Shown: positions 12,401-23,518 of the stretch, one piece after another
Position numbering within the stretch: position 1 is the stretch's first letter
Layout: each line of letters starts with the position of its first letter
Assembly (NCBI RefSeq): GCF_024763615.1
Contig: NC_077223.1
Coordinates: 7,006,001 to 7,070,000 of the forward strand
Direction of reading: 5' to 3'
Source of the DNA: Phlebotomus papatasi
Lineage: Eukaryota; Arthropoda; Insecta; Diptera; Psychodidae
DNA: 64,000 nt
Notes under the pieces: model-generated
What the model was told of the DNA's origin: nothing
What the model saw: the letters and a program-made list of their open reading frames with translations, nothing else
Databases searched by the model: none
Translations under genes and position numbers: made by a program

Positions 12401-15400
12401 GGGGACATCTTCCTACTGAACATTTTTTAGTACACGACTGTTCCCAAGTGCTTCTGCGTTATCGACTTTCCTTTATGTTGGTTCTTTTCACGACTATTTG
12501 GTGGTTTTGAAACAAGACAAGAAATGGGGGAAACTATCGTACCAGGAAACAATGTCGATAAGGCAGGAGCACATGAGAACAGCCATGTACTAGAGATATT
12601 CAAGAAAAAGATTTCTTATTGCTTTTTTCATTGGAATTGCACCATTAGTCATTTTTTATTTGCATGAACATTACAAATTGAATTTGTTATTTGGAAAGAT
12701 TCTATGGCTATGCAAGCCTTTGTGAGGGAACCTCAACTTCAGGGCATACCTCAGGAATCATGCCTTGGAGCGCTTTGGGATCGATCGCGTTATTGGGTCG
12801 ACGTTTACAAAAGAACTCATATCTTCAACATTATCTTTGATTGACTCTTTTCACTTCAATTTTATCTTAAGCCCATTTTTATCAAAGACTAAACTTAATT
12901 CTACTAATTATGCATTTTTTCAGCAAAAAGTCATTGTCTAAAATATTCTTTAAAAGTTGAAAACAATAACTGAAAGTTGACATGTTGAGTATCACTGCCT
13001 TGGTTGGGTGAATGTTTACCAGCGGATTTCCTAATAGTTTGTTGTTGTGATACCACATTATTCACTTTCTGATTTTTATATCAACAACGACATAAAGCAC
13101 GACCAAAGCTCGACTAATCGCAGTTTTTGTGCTACTCGCGACGCGTTTCGCACCATCGAAGTCTCTTGGGAATCACCGTGAATTTGATGACGTAAAAGAC
13201 ATTCCATTTCACTGGTTCTCTCAACAGATTCACATTGCTGTTCAGCCATGGGAATGCCGTAGATTTGGGCCAAATGACGAGCTTCTTCGTGAGCCTGGGC
13301 AAACAGATAAACTGCAATATCTTCAGCTACGACTATTCAGGCTACGGAATGAGCACGGGAAAGCCATCTGAGAAGAATCTCTATGCGGACATTGATGCAG
13401 CGTGGCATGCTCTGAGGACAAGGTACGGAATCAGCCCTGAGAACATCATCCTCTACGGTCAGAGCATTGGAACGGTACCTACAGTGGACCTAGCCAGTCG
13501 ATATGAGGTAGAATTTCAAACACCTTTTAGATTAAATTTATTAATTCCGAATAATTTAAATTAATCTTGTGCATTTTCCTGCAATTCATTATAATTTTGT
13601 GTCTGGTTCTGGTTATAAGGAATATTCAAATTTAATCTTTTTATAAGTTTATTTTTAATCCTTTTAGACTATCTTTGTATTTCACTGTGAAATAATTTCC
13701 AGTCAACTGGACACAAACTGTGACAAATTTATAAATTACTCCACCAATTAAATCGTTCCCGATCTTGGCAAAATAGGCCACGCCCTAACATGTTATAAAT
13801 GATAGACAAAGGGTTGTTTAATAAAACCACGCCCACTTGGAGACCACGCCTACTTCTTTGACAGAATTTCCCATTCAAAACTACAATTTTACTATAATTG
13901 CGAAAGATTTTCGGATATTTTATTCTAAAGGGAAATTTATAATGTCATGCTCACTTTGAAACCACGCCTGCTCATGAAGAATATTCCTATTATTCTAAAT
14001 TATAATAAATTATTATAAAAACCAAAGGATGGGAAGAAAATCTAGGATAAGACATTTTACTAATATGACGACCATTCAGAAATCACTCTTACTCATTCTG
14101 GTAAATTTAGTAATGCCACGCCCATTTTAAAACCACGCCTACTCATAGAAAATATTTTAACTGACATTTTCTCACTCGAAACTAAATTTTGTTTAACAAT
14201 TTATAAATATTATCGGAAAATCAGAGTAATTTAGTTTTCATTGTTTTATAATTACTTTTGTAATGAGCTTTTACGTTGATTTTAACTGTAAAAAGGGGCG
14301 TGGTCTAAATTAATTTTAAATTTCATGGATCGTTAAAATAGTCTCTTAAAAAAGCCATTAAAAAACAAGATATTGTTTGCACTAGCTTGGAGATCTAAGT
14401 GGCGCAATAGTGTTAGCATGTTAGTTACACATTTCGAAGGGGTATCGTAGAGAGGAATAGAATTGAGAGTTAGTTCATGTTAGATCGTCGTAAGGAATAG
14501 ATCGTTAGGAGGAACGTTGAGGGTTCTGGAACAAGCTCTGGCGGCTAAGACGCTTTGCTTTAAAGGCTCCACCCTTACAAATTTTTTAATGGATCTAAGA
14601 ATATATTCTTAAATTTGAAAACCCCATAACTTTTATGGTAGTTTTCCATTGAAAAATTAATATGTATTTCATAACTTTATTGTTCTCACGGGATTTTGCA
14701 TTATCGACCTTCCTGAGTATCGGTTTCTGTCTCGACTATTTGATGATTTAAACTTTAAAGACTGCATGGACTTAGGGAAATAGTCGAAACAGAAACCAAC
14801 AAAAAAGGAGTCGATAATGCAGAAGTACTCGAGAACTGTCCTACTTTCTGTCCTAGCGAAAGACATGAATTCTTCTGTATACTTTTTATTCACAAAGCAA
14901 ACGACATTTATTCTTTCTGTCCTATTATTTAATCACTCCATAATCACTGAGTAACCCAAGAAGCAAAATAACTGCCTTATAGAACCAAGTATTAAACAAG
15001 TCTTTTAGTGCACTTTTAAAAGACTTAAAGTGAGAATTTTCTGTTGAAATTAATATAGAAGCTCTTAAAATCCTTAATAGTGCGCCACTTTACTTATAGT
15101 AATCTCAGTGATGGAACCAGGAGCGTTATAAGCAAATAAAAAGATTTTTGGTTCTATAATGCCTTACTTGGGGAATTCCACAAGACTGTATTGAGAAAAA
15201 ATTGCTTCTTGGGAACTCTTTTGCAAGCTTTTTAGTGCAATATTTCATAAAAAATCCCCAGCTTGTTCTACAATTTAGTATTAAAATTCGAAATTGAATT
15301 TGAATTCTTCGAACATCAACAAATTTTTGTCAAGGTTGTGCCTTTACATAGCAAAAAATATTTTTTACATTTTACATGTAAAACATATATGTAAAAATGT

Positions 15401-17507
15401 GAAAAATATGTAAAAATAAAAATGTAAAAAAATATGTAAAATATAAGAAAGGAAATTAAGCATTTATGAATCTTTTAAACATTTCCTATAAGCAATTATC
15501 ACTATTGATATTGCTTACGAGAAATATCAAGAAAACATTCTTGGAAAAGCCATGAACAAAATTTTGTTATGAAAACCTATTGATGTGAAGTTAAGTAAAC
15601 GATTTTGTACACATAAATCATACTCTCTGTAGTAAAATAACGTTACTATTTTCTAAGTAATTGTTCTTCTTCCACAGATAGGTATTTCAGAATGTTGTCT
15701 GTATTAAATCCTCAACATGTTGATTTTTTACCTTTATCGTATAATATTAATAGACACAAAAATACAATTTTTGCACTGCTCACAAACAGGCAAATAATGT
15801 AATTTGATCAATGAATTTTTAATATCTAAAAAAATACTTTTTAATAATTTTTTATAGTAATTATATAGGTTATTTTTAACAGACTTTAATATAATAACAC
15901 GTAAAAAAAAACTTGCAATTTAGTGTTTTTGCAACATTTGCAATAATTGCAATGTAAATATAATACAGTGATAATATAGTCTACATTATTGGTTATTATT
16001 TATCCAGAAATTGAAACTAAAAGAAAGTGCTTCAAATAGAAGAGTTGATCAAGAGTTATTTAGTTGTTTTCGTTTATTGAAAAAGCCAATCAAAACTCCA
16101 GGAGGGCAGGAAAAATTAAGGACTTTGTGTTCTTAATACAGGGGGTTAAAACACACAACGCAAAAAATAAAGGCGCAATATATATTTTTAAATTAATCTT
16201 TAAGTAAAATATGGTTAGTCATAAAACCGGCACTGCTTCAGCATAAAAGGGTTAATATTATGTTCAAATCCCGCACAACTTAAGCTTAAAATGATTTCAC
16301 TTGTATCACTAAAAGGTTAAAATTGCATATAAAGAGCGCACAGTTGCAGCACAAAACGGTTAAAATTGCATATAAAATCCTCACAGCTTTCGAACAAAAC
16401 GTTTGGCAATTTAGATCGTTTTTCTCGGATCTTGTGCAGATTTTATTAAAACCCGATATAATATTATAATTTCTGTGTGAATTTTTGTTTAATACTTTAG
16501 TCTCATTTTAATAACAAATATTATCACAGAAACATTCATTACCACAGAATCAGTAAAAAATGATGTAAAATGTAAAAATTTCGCCCAACCCTGCTATTTG
16601 TTCAAATAGAGTTCCATTTACTTTTTATCCAAGACACTATTGGAGAATCAAAATCTACTTCTGTTAGGGCTCACTCTGAGCCTTCCCATGACACACTGAC
16701 TTCACCACACATAGCGTCAGGGTGCAGTTCCTCTCATTCTGAAGAAGAGAGGTTTGCCAATGACGAGGAGAGTAACGGCACAATCGCTACTTTGCCGCTG
16801 TCTAATGGAAAAAACTTATACACTATGTAGAAAATAAGTGATACTGCATTAGCGACTTTTTTGTATTGGTTCCTCTCTCGACTGTTTTCTCACCCCTCGT
16901 CGTATTTAAACTACTAAACAGTCATTACAGGAACCTATAAACAAAAAGGTCGATAATGCAGAAGCAGTTGAGAACAGTCATGTGCTAAAATACATGTTCA
17001 TTTTTCATTGGTATAGCGCCATTATTTCGTAATCGCTAAATTTTCATAATTTCGAAAAATCTTTCATGTCGATATAATATTTATTCTGAGTGAGAAATCA
17101 CTCATTCAAAATTCTCCCAGCTCTAATTTGCAGTAAATTGAGGTGGGAATAGCTGAAGTTCATTGAGTGTGTATAATTTTCTCACGGATTTACAGGTTGG
17201 TGCCGTAATTCTCCATTCACCCCTCATGTCGGGCATGCGAGTGGCCTTTCCCGCCACGAAGCGCACGTGGTTCTTCGACGCATTCCCCAGCATCGATAAG
17301 GTGCCCAAAGTCACATCGCCAGTCCTCGTGATCCATGGCACGGAAGATGAGGTGATTGACTTCTCGCACGGTGTCACCATCTACGAAAAATGCCCGAGGG
17401 CTGTGGAGCCATTGTGGGTGGAGGGTGCCGGACACAATGATGTGGAAATGTATAGTCAGTACCTCGAGAGGCTCAAGCAGTTTATCTCGGTGGAATTGCT
17501 TAACTGA
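9411..17507 (+). CDS. ABHD17: ABHD17-type protein depalmitoylase, 3 coding exons
   Basis: Coding exons are 9411-9685, 13228-13507 and 17196-17507, with junctions AG/GTGAGC...ACAG/A and GAG/GTAGAA...ACAG/G. The joined frame gives 288 residues, the usual family length. The N-terminus MNGLSFSELCCLFCCPPCPG carries the cysteine cluster (C10, C11, C14, C15, C18) that is palmitoylated in relatives to anchor the enzyme to membranes. The alpha/beta-hydrolase core follows: SHGNAVDLGQ near 98, nucleophile elbow GQSIG with Ser171, Asp236 in GTEDEVIDF and His265 in GAGHND form the expected triad. Known ABHD17 enzymes remove palmitate from N-Ras and PSD-95 type proteins at the plasma membrane and endosomes. 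All key residues are present and no frame break is seen. Both introns (3.5 and 3.7 kb) are filled with inverted-repeat elements. Identification is firm; substrate in this species is inferred. Confidence 0.95.
10374..10541. repeat. inverted repeat in ABHD17 intron 1
   Basis: TTTTGTCAAAAGGATGTT at 10374-10391 pairs with AACATCCTTTTGACAAA near 10523-10540. Similar TTTTGACAA words lie between and beyond, so this is probably a short MITE of about 250 bp (10340-10600) whose exact ends are unclear. Confidence 0.45.
11071..11296. mobile_element. 226-bp MITE with 31-bp terminal repeats, ABHD17 intron 1
   Basis: The left end GGTAAAGTGCACTCGAGTCG and the right end, read inversely as GGTAAAGTGCCCTCAAGTCG, continue to match through ACCGG and TCCTC. 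The interior is AT-rich and non-coding. The target duplication is ambiguous. Confidence 0.7.
11755..12232. mobile_element. TGGCGCTATWCC MITE family copy, with inner hairpin
   Basis: It opens with TAATGGCGCTATTCCAA and contains the family words TTCTCAAGTGCTTCTACATT and, inverted, AGCAGTTGAGAACAGTCAAG. Inside it, 11925-12135 is a second near-palindrome (ATGGTGAAACCGGAAATCG paired with CGATGATTTCCGGTTTCTCC), which is probably a nested insertion. It lies in ABHD17 intron 1. Confidence 0.5.
12371..12647. mobile_element. TGGCGCTATWCC MITE family, second intron-1 copy
   Basis: TATAGTGCTATTTC at the left, CTTCTGCGTTATCGAC, and the closing CATTGGAATTGCACCATTA place it in the same family as the copies at 11755, 14634, 16822 and 27020. 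The ends are diverged and no target duplication is evident. Confidence 0.45.
13778..14302. repeat. cluster of CCACGCC words in ABHD17 intron 2
   Basis: CCACGCC or its inverse occurs at about 13778, 13827, 13843, 13961, 14115, 14132 and 14297, in otherwise AT-rich DNA. Three occurrences sit in a repeated context (CCACGCCCA...ACCACGCCTACTCAT) spaced by about 120-170 bp. This may be a degenerate tandem repeat. The word also resembles KLF/Sp-type binding sites, but that is speculation. Confidence 0.5.
14634..14850. mobile_element. TGGCGCTATWCC MITE family copy, ABHD17 intron 2
   Basis: Left end TATGGTAGTTTTCCATTGAA and the inverted pair TTTTGCATTATCGACC / GTCGATAATGCAGAAG identify the family. 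The centre is a near-palindrome around the words TCTCGACTATTTG and AAATAGTCGAAAC. Confidence 0.45.
16201..16410. repeat. diverged relative of the 41-bp unit array
   Basis: Units of about 40 bp with GCACAGTTGCAGCACAAAA and CGGTTAAAATTGCATATAAA repeat about five times. They resemble the units of 52700-54110 (CACAGCTGAATCATAAAACG, GGTAAATGCGCTTAAAAT). Only one orientation is present here. Confidence 0.5.
16606..16829 (+). other. coding-like open stretch in ABHD17 intron 2
   Basis: A frame stays open from at least 16606 to a TAG at 16827-16829. The part from 16654 reads like real protein: serine, acidic and polar rich, including SEEERFANDEESNGTIA. The base composition here is clearly less AT-rich than the intron around it. 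No convincing start codon or flanking splice pair is seen, and no family is recognised. It could be an alternative exon, a nested gene piece or chance. Confidence 0.22.
16822..17021. mobile_element. TGGCGCTATWCC MITE family copy near ABHD17 exon 3
   Basis: It contains CTGCATTAGCGACTTTTTTG, its inverse partner GGTCGATAATGCAG, and ends CATTGGTATAGCGCCA followed by TTA. It lies 174 bp before the third ABHD17 exon. Confidence 0.5.
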
Positions 17508-18769
17508 CATAAGCAGAACTCCACCAATAACAGCGCTCAAGAGGCTGCTTCTGGTGAGTCTGGTTACAAATTCTCTTGAGATCGCAGATGTGGAAAAATC
17601 GTTTTTTTTTCTCAACACTTTGCTTTCTTTCTTGCTACTTGAGTTGGGATGAAAGAGAAATCAAAGTTTAGCTTAATCTAAAATTGTCCCAAAGCACATG
17701 TTATTGGATCTTTCCACACATTTCTGCTGTGATTTTTAGCTTCATGATTTAAAACAAAATTCGACTCTATGATTGTTCCTGAGGTTGTTCCTCAATATTT
17801 ATTTTTTATTATTTATTTATTTATTTACTTCCCAAATATGTGCATGAGTTGCGTCTGCCGCCGACTTACCATTACCGGCCTCCCCAGGTAAACGGCAGAA
17901 ACCCTGGTTCACTGACCGTTTAAGCCAACTCATACAATCGAGTTAAGCTGAAAAAAAAAATCAGCTCAATAATATATAGACTAGGTTCAAGTTGACTCAT
18001 TTGGCATGGTAAGGAAAGTGGGGAAGGAGCAAAGCACAAGATGGGATTAAGTGACAACGGACTTCTTAGAAGTACGTGTTGTTGCCACTGTGAGTTCAGT
18101 TAAATACAATAAGTGTAGAGATAATAGAAATAGAAATACAAATAGAGAGGCTTACGCAGAAGATCCAAAGGAAAATAATAATAATTGAGATATTTAAAAT
18201 AATAAAGAATAGAAAGTACTATAATAGTTAGTCAGAAATGGGCAAAAATTGAAAAAGCAGGAATAGGCAAAAAAAGATTTTCAGCAAAAAAAATAAAAAA
18301 TAAAAAAACCAGATAAAGTTACTACATCAGGGTAACAGGGAAACTATGAAGATAGTAAAAAGTAAGGAAAGAGCAGAAAGCTAGAAGAGAGTCGAAAGTC
18401 CGCACCAAAAACGGGCAAACCGACTCGGCAAGGCGCAAAGACAGCGACCATAAGATAGATCATCCCAAAGTGCTAGGTATTAGGTGAGCTCACTTAAAAG
18501 AAAAAATAAAATAAAATAAAATAAAACGAGCAGTAATGAATCTGTGAGACAATTTACCGAGCGAACACTTCACAAGGGTGGGCAGAGAGAGGGCAGAAGG
18601 CCCGAGAGAGATCCCACTAGATATCGCGCGGAAACAATCCCAGCAACATCACACCACTAAGACATGCCGCGAAAATGTAAAGATAGCACCATCCCACGGT
18701 CGATTACATGTCCCAACCAAGCCAGCAAAACAACGTCAAGCTACGGAAGACAATTCGACTCAAAAACCG

Positions 18770-21637
18770 CTAGCCCCTCGATGCTCTATACTCAGTCCAT
18801 AGGAGGACGTTGACCTTATTTAGGAAAGTTTTGTATGAAATGTTTTGGCTTCTCAAGCGTTCAGGAAGGGAATTGTAATAAGTGGGTCCCAAATACGAAA
18901 AAGATCGCTTAAACCATTCCTTTCTAGGAAAAGGAGTCGGAACGGTTAAACCTATCCTTAAAGCGCGAATTCTTCTGGAGTTAAGGAAGCCACCACGAAT
19001 GAAGAAGGTACGCAGAGTTTTATATTTAAATGAGTATGCAATAGGGAGTATTTTAAGGTCAATGAAGGTCTTCCAAAGCGAGTCAAACTTCCCAATCCCA
19101 AAAAGAGCCCTCATTCCGGATCTCTGAGCCAATTCAATTGTTTTAAAATTTGATGGAAAAGCCGCACCCCAGGCAGTCAAACCATACTGTAATCTGGAAT
19201 TAATACAGGCGAAATAAAATGCACGAGCTACATCCCTAGGGCAATAGCGACCTATTTGAAAGGCATTAGAAATTATGGGTGCAAGGGAATTCTTTAATCT
19301 GGCTATATGCGGTTTCCACGATAGTTTACTATCAATGACCACTCCCAAGTAAGCGACCTCATCAGTGAAAGGGATATTAATGCATGCGTCTCCACAATTA
19401 GAGAGACACCCTGGTGAGTGACAAATCAAAGCTTCATCACTATCACATGGAGAGGGAAGAAAAAAACGCATTACTCTAGATTTACTGCTTAAGATTAGCG
19501 AATGATCGTCCAGCCATAGCCTAACCGTCTTCATTACACTGCGCATATCAGAATTAACTTCATTCCAAGAATAACCCTTGAAGACCAAAACCAAGTCATC
19601 CGCGTATGCAAGAATTTCGCAATTGAGATTAAGTTTTAGTAAGTTGTTAAGGTAAATTAAAAATAGAATAGGCCCTAGGACAGTACCCTGTGGAACCCCA
19701 TGCTCCAGAATCCCAAAACTACTCATAACACCATCAATACGTACAGATTGGGGTCTATTAGCGAGGTAAGACTCGAAGAAACTGAGGCCAATTCCATTAA
19801 TTCCCAGTTGAGTAAGAATTGTTAATAATTTGGAATGATTTACTGTGTCGAAAGCTTTTGTCAGGTCTAGAAAAATCGCACTGACACATTTTCCCTCATT
19901 AGCGCTGTTACAAATCCCCTCAACAAGAGTTGTGATCGCATCCTCAGTACATCTACCGGAAGTAAAGCCGAATTGATTCATACTAAGAAGATCTTTATTA
20001 CGCAGAAAATTTTCTAGACGAGATTTTATAAGTTTTTCAATAATCTTTGAGAATACGGATAAAAGAGAAATGGGTCTGTAATTATTGGGGTCAGATCTAG
20101 AGCCTCTCTTGTGAATTGGGATGATAATTGCAACCTTAAGACAATTTGGAAAAATACCACTTTCAAAGCACTTATTAATCAAAACAGTTAATATATCAAC
20201 GATATTGTAGGCAATATTTTTAACACAATCTGAGGTTATTGAATCATAGGATTTAGATTTATTGTTTTTTAGACTAAATATAGTTTTAAGGACTTCGAAA
20301 GCAGTTACTGGAAATACAAAAAAATTTGAAGAAGTATCCACAGTAGGGGCGTCAAAAGAGGGTGATGAGTTGGAGTTGGATGGTGAAATCATTTCATGTA
20401 TAAGTGCACCTGGAGTATTTATAAAAAAATTATTCAAGCAACAACCTATATCTGAAGGCGCTGTAAGAACTTTATCAGAATGAACGATTTTTTCAATATT
20501 GGAAGACGCAGCCGACTCTCTACCCGTGAGCTCATTTATGAGCTTCCATTGAGCCCTACCATCACCCCTTGCAGCTTTAAATTTCCCCTTATAATACGCA
20601 TTTTTTTCTTGTTTGACGCTCGCAGCCACTGATTTTCGCAATTTAGAATAGTCCTTACGTAGTTTAGCATTATTTGGGTGCTTTTTCATACGTTTGTAAA
20701 GCTTATTTTTAAGTGAAATTCGTTTAATTAAAGAATTGGAAATCCATGGCTGCAATTTACGAGTTCTTTTACTATGAGGAAGAGCAATGGAACATGTGGA
20801 AATCATATTTTGTAGTTTATCAATGAAACTCTGGAAGCTTAGGGACACATCAGAGATTGAAAGAATATCTTGCCAATTTTCATTAAGAAGACGTTGGTTG
20901 AGATCTGAGTAAGAAATTAAAGTGGGAGAAATTAGGTTTTGCGGGTTTTGCGAATTTTTGGTAGAATTTAATCCCTTCACTGTGAGACACAACAGGGAGT
21001 GATCAGTAATATCCAGATCATGTACAACACAAGAATTGCGAATTTTTTTGTAGTTGCACTTTGCAAAAATATTATCAATACATGATGAACTGTTGTTAAA
21101 TATTCTAGTCGGGGAATTCACGAGAGGCTCGAAACCATATGAAGAGAAAAGAAACAAAAAATTATCTCTATGAGTACCAATGCAGAGCAAATCAATGTTG
21201 AAGTCACCCAGAATATATACGATCTGGTCATTAGAGAGAGAGATCAGAAGACTTTCAAGTTCATCTAAAAATGAAATAATAGAGACAGAGTGCAAACGGT
21301 ATATAGCAACGAAAGTGAAAATTATCTGATCAATTCTGCACTTTACGAGAAGGCAGTCAAACGAGACAGTCTGAGGACTAACTGTATTAATCACTTCAAT
21401 ATTGCTCCTCACAAAGGCAGCCACACCTCCAGAACGATAGCTCTCATTGCAACTAGTGAAAAGAGTGTAATCAGCCAGACTAAAGTTGTTCTTTTCGCAC
21501 TCCCGTATCCAAGTTTCAGTTAGGAACAAAAAATGAGGAAGGGAAGGAAATGAAGCCAAATGAGCCATAAATGAATCAAAATTTGCCCTCATGCTTCTAA
21601 TATTTTGAACTACAATTGAAATATCATTTTTTAACAT
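18770..21637 (-). CDS. LINE ORF2: endonuclease and reverse transcriptase
   Basis: This 955-residue frame carries an apurinic-like endonuclease (residues 1-225: Asn12 in VQNIR, Glu41 in TETW, GDFN at 144-147, TDHS at 211-214) and a reverse transcriptase (about 450-760: Asp591 in FLDLTKAFD, GVPQGTVLGP at 647-656, YADD at 678-681). A C-terminal region follows with LQYGLTAWG. All expected catalytic residues are visible and there is no internal stop. In the family the endonuclease nicks the target and the reverse transcriptase copies the element RNA from that nick. It starts 113 bases after the ORF1 stop. Confidence 0.93.
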   Translation of the reverse strand: MLKNDISIVVQNIRSMRANFDSFMAHLASFPSLPHFLFLTETWIRECEKNNFSLADYTLFTSCNESYRSGGVAAFVRSNIEVINTVSPQTVSFDCLLVKCRIDQIIFTFVAIYRLHSVSIISFLDELESLLISLSNDQIVYILGDFNIDLLCIGTHRDNFLFLFSSYGFEPLVNSPTRIFNNSSSCIDNIFAKCNYKKIRNSCVVHDLDITDHSLLCLTVKGLNSTKNSQNPQNLISPTLISYSDLNQRLLNENWQDILSISDVSLSFQSFIDKLQNMISTCSIALPHSKRTRKLQPWISNSLIKRISLKNKLYKRMKKHPNNAKLRKDYSKLRKSVAASVKQEKNAYYKGKFKAARGDGRAQWKLINELTGRESAASSNIEKIVHSDKVLTAPSDIGCCLNNFFINTPGALIHEMISPSNSNSSPSFDAPTVDTSSNFFVFPVTAFEVLKTIFSLKNNKSKSYDSITSDCVKNIAYNIVDILTVLINKCFESGIFPNCLKVAIIIPIHKRGSRSDPNNYRPISLLSVFSKIIEKLIKSRLENFLRNKDLLSMNQFGFTSGRCTEDAITTLVEGICNSANEGKCVSAIFLDLTKAFDTVNHSKLLTILTQLGINGIGLSFFESYLANRPQSVRIDGVMSSFGILEHGVPQGTVLGPILFLIYLNNLLKLNLNCEILAYADDLVLVFKGYSWNEVNSDMRSVMKTVRLWLDDHSLILSSKSRVMRFFLPSPCDSDEALICHSPGCLSNCGDACINIPFTDEVAYLGVVIDSKLSWKPHIARLKNSLAPIISNAFQIGRYCPRDVARAFYFACINSRLQYGLTAWGAAFPSNFKTIELAQRSGMRALFGIGKFDSLWKTFIDLKILPIAYSFKYKTLRTFFIRGGFLNSRRIRALRIGLTVPTPFPRKEWFKRSFSYLGPTYYNSLPERLRSQNISYKTFLNKVNVLLWTEYRASRG

Positions 21638-21750
21638 TTTAGAGAGGTTAGGAATGAAGGTGAAAAATCAAAGAATCAAGAGGCAAAACTAAATAAAAGA
21701 AAAGTCAATATCGATTTGATTACAAAAAAAAAAAAATGAAATTGGAAAGA

Positions 21751-22782
21751 TTACTTAGAAATGATCTTTAAATCTGAGGTAGTAGAAATAAGATGAACTC
21801 TCCCAGCGTTCTCACGGCGCACCAGTATTTTTCCTCCAGAAGTCCAGACGTGACGCCACCCACACTGAAACGCAGTACTTCTCGCCTTCTTCAGCAATTC
21901 CCTCGTCGATTTATTGAGCCTTTCAGCAACTCTAAAGCGAATTAAAGGCTCACCATTGAACATGAAGCCATCTCTATGTGATTTTCTTTGCTTCCAAGCC
22001 TTGAAAACCTCCTCACGCATTCTCCGCGATGTAAATCGAATGATGAGTATCCCTGTTGTTGTTCGTAGTAATCTTTCGGAATTATCGGTCCCAGAAAGAT
22101 CCCCATTCTCCACGACCTGTCCCGCAGCATCACCGACCTTCGATTTTCCACCGATGTAAAAGCAATCATCCAAGTCTCTCACATCCACCGTTATGTCCAA
22201 TGCTTCTTTGAGAATTTTTTCCACCGATGAATAAACCTCATTCTCGATAATTTGTGGTACTCCATGCAATTCAACAGCTCTGAAGTCACAAGGGGGGTCT
22301 CCATATAATTTACCGTCTGCTTGGGCAATTTTTTCTTTTATATCCAAATTTTCATCATGGAGGTCATCAATGTCGTCACGCATTTGAACCACATCATGCC
22401 GGAGACCATTCACATCTTTTTTCAAATCCGAAAACTGGTCACACATCTTAGCAAAATGCTCCTCAATTCTTGCCAGGGAGCTCATATGATGCTCTACCCT
22501 CTCAAATCTCTTCTCCAGAGCATCAAATCGTCCATCCAGCAGTTGAAATCCCGTCTCAGCCTGATCGGATCTGAGAGCAGATTTTCTGCGCACACCACAA
22601 TCACTACAATGCCATGCTTTCTTCTGCGCAGGTGATAAACTCTGAAAGCTTTCCAGATCCTTTCCGGATAATCCCTCACATTCAGCGTGAAACAGTCCTG
22701 AACACAAGCCACAACTCAAGCCAACTGTTAATCCATCGATACGCAAGATCTTCTTATCGCACTTTGCACAAGTAGATGACAT
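21751..22782 (-). CDS. LINE ORF1: PHD finger, coiled coil, FP-like domain
   Basis: Translation from the ATG at 22782 gives 343 residues; the frame is open a little further upstream, but the next 66 bases look like leader. Residues 5-62 have a C4HC3 zinc finger (C5, C8, C24, C27, H32, C35, C59, C62). Residues of about 75-155 form a charged heptad-rich coiled coil. The remainder (VELHGVP... to ...RENAGR) resembles the FP25K-like C-terminal domain common in insect LINE ORF1 proteins. Such proteins bind element RNA and multimerise. The function is inferred from family; the PHD cysteines are directly visible. Confidence 0.85.
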   Translation of the reverse strand: MSSTCAKCDKKILRIDGLTVGLSCGLCSGLFHAECEGLSGKDLESFQSLSPAQKKAWHCSDCGVRRKSALRSDQAETGFQLLDGRFDALEKRFERVEHHMSSLARIEEHFAKMCDQFSDLKKDVNGLRHDVVQMRDDIDDLHDENLDIKEKIAQADGKLYGDPPCDFRAVELHGVPQIIENEVYSSVEKILKEALDITVDVRDLDDCFYIGGKSKVGDAAGQVVENGDLSGTDNSERLLRTTTGILIIRFTSRRMREEVFKAWKQRKSHRDGFMFNGEPLIRFRVAERLNKSTRELLKKARSTAFQCGWRHVWTSGGKILVRRENAGRVHLISTTSDLKIISK

Positions 22783-23066
22783 ATCAAAAATCACTGCACT
22801 GTTAATGATTAATAAAAATTCAACCGAGTAACAAAGAGACACGTCCAAACTCTTCTGCTGACAAAGCTGAACTGATTTAAGTCCAGAGAAATTGACAGAA
22901 AGAATAGGAATATTTTTTTAATAAAATCGAATGATTATTTCAATACGTTATGGACCGTTTTTCGATTTTGATGACCCCGACACACATTATAGATCGATAA
23001 AATTTCATAAAATCAAAATTCGTGTCCCTTTCTCAAAAGGTTTGCATATGTCTATCTCACTCTTTA

Positions 23067-23261
23067 TGACGCTGGCACACCTTTTCAATTGAGTGAAATT
23101 CAAAAGATTGAAATTCAACCTTTTACTCTTTCAAACAGAATTCAGATATAGCTGTCTCTTTCTGTCAAATGATATTTCAAATTCAAATTGAAAATGAAAT
23201 TAAAATTGAAATTTTCATTTGACAAAAAGAGACAAACATATCTTATTTCAGTTTGAAAAAG
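23067..23261. mobile_element. TGRCGCTGGCACACC palindromic MITE, truncated copy
   Basis: It starts TGACGCTGGCACACC after TTA and follows the neighbouring copy at 23265 closely, but lacks the last 55 or so bases of the right arm, being cut off where the second copy begins. Confidence 0.6.
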
Positions 23262-23264
23262 TAA

Positions 23265-23518
23265 TGGCGCTGGCACACCTTTTCAATTGAGTGAAATTCA
23301 AAAGATTGAAATACTACCTCTTACTCTTTCAAACTGAAATCAAATATAGCTGTCTCTTTCTGTCAAATAAAATTTCAAATTCAAATTGAAAATGAAATTG
23401 AAATTTCAATTTTCATTTGACACAAAGAGACAAATATATCTTATTTCAGTTTGAAAGAGTAAGAGGTAAAATTTCAATCGATTGAATTTCACTAAATTGA
23501 AAAGGTATGCCAACGCCA
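23265..23518. mobile_element. TGGCGCTGGCACACC palindromic MITE, full copy
   Basis: This 254-bp element is a hairpin along its entire length, opening TGGCGCTGGCACACC and closing GGTATGCCAACGCCA. Flanks are TAA and TTA. It has no coding frame. Confidence 0.7.

Larger units (their letters stand above)
17800..22900 (-). mobile_element. near full-length CR1/L2-like LINE
   Basis: A two-ORF non-LTR retrotransposon reads right to left. A 5' leader of roughly 110 bases precedes ORF1, 113 bases separate ORF1 and ORF2, a 3' UTR of about 0.95 kb follows, and it ends in an A-rich (TAAA)n tail at about 17800-17830. Both frames are open, so it may be young. A PHD-type finger in ORF1 together with an AP-like endonuclease and reverse transcriptase is characteristic of CR1/L2-superfamily elements; the exact clade needs a tree. 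I could not find a convincing target-site duplication, so both outer ends are approximate. Confidence 0.85.

Noticed and set aside
13076..13371. Several short frames on both strands around ABHD17 exon 2
   Set aside because: They are alternative-frame readings of the exon and its intron edge; the real exon is 13228-13507.
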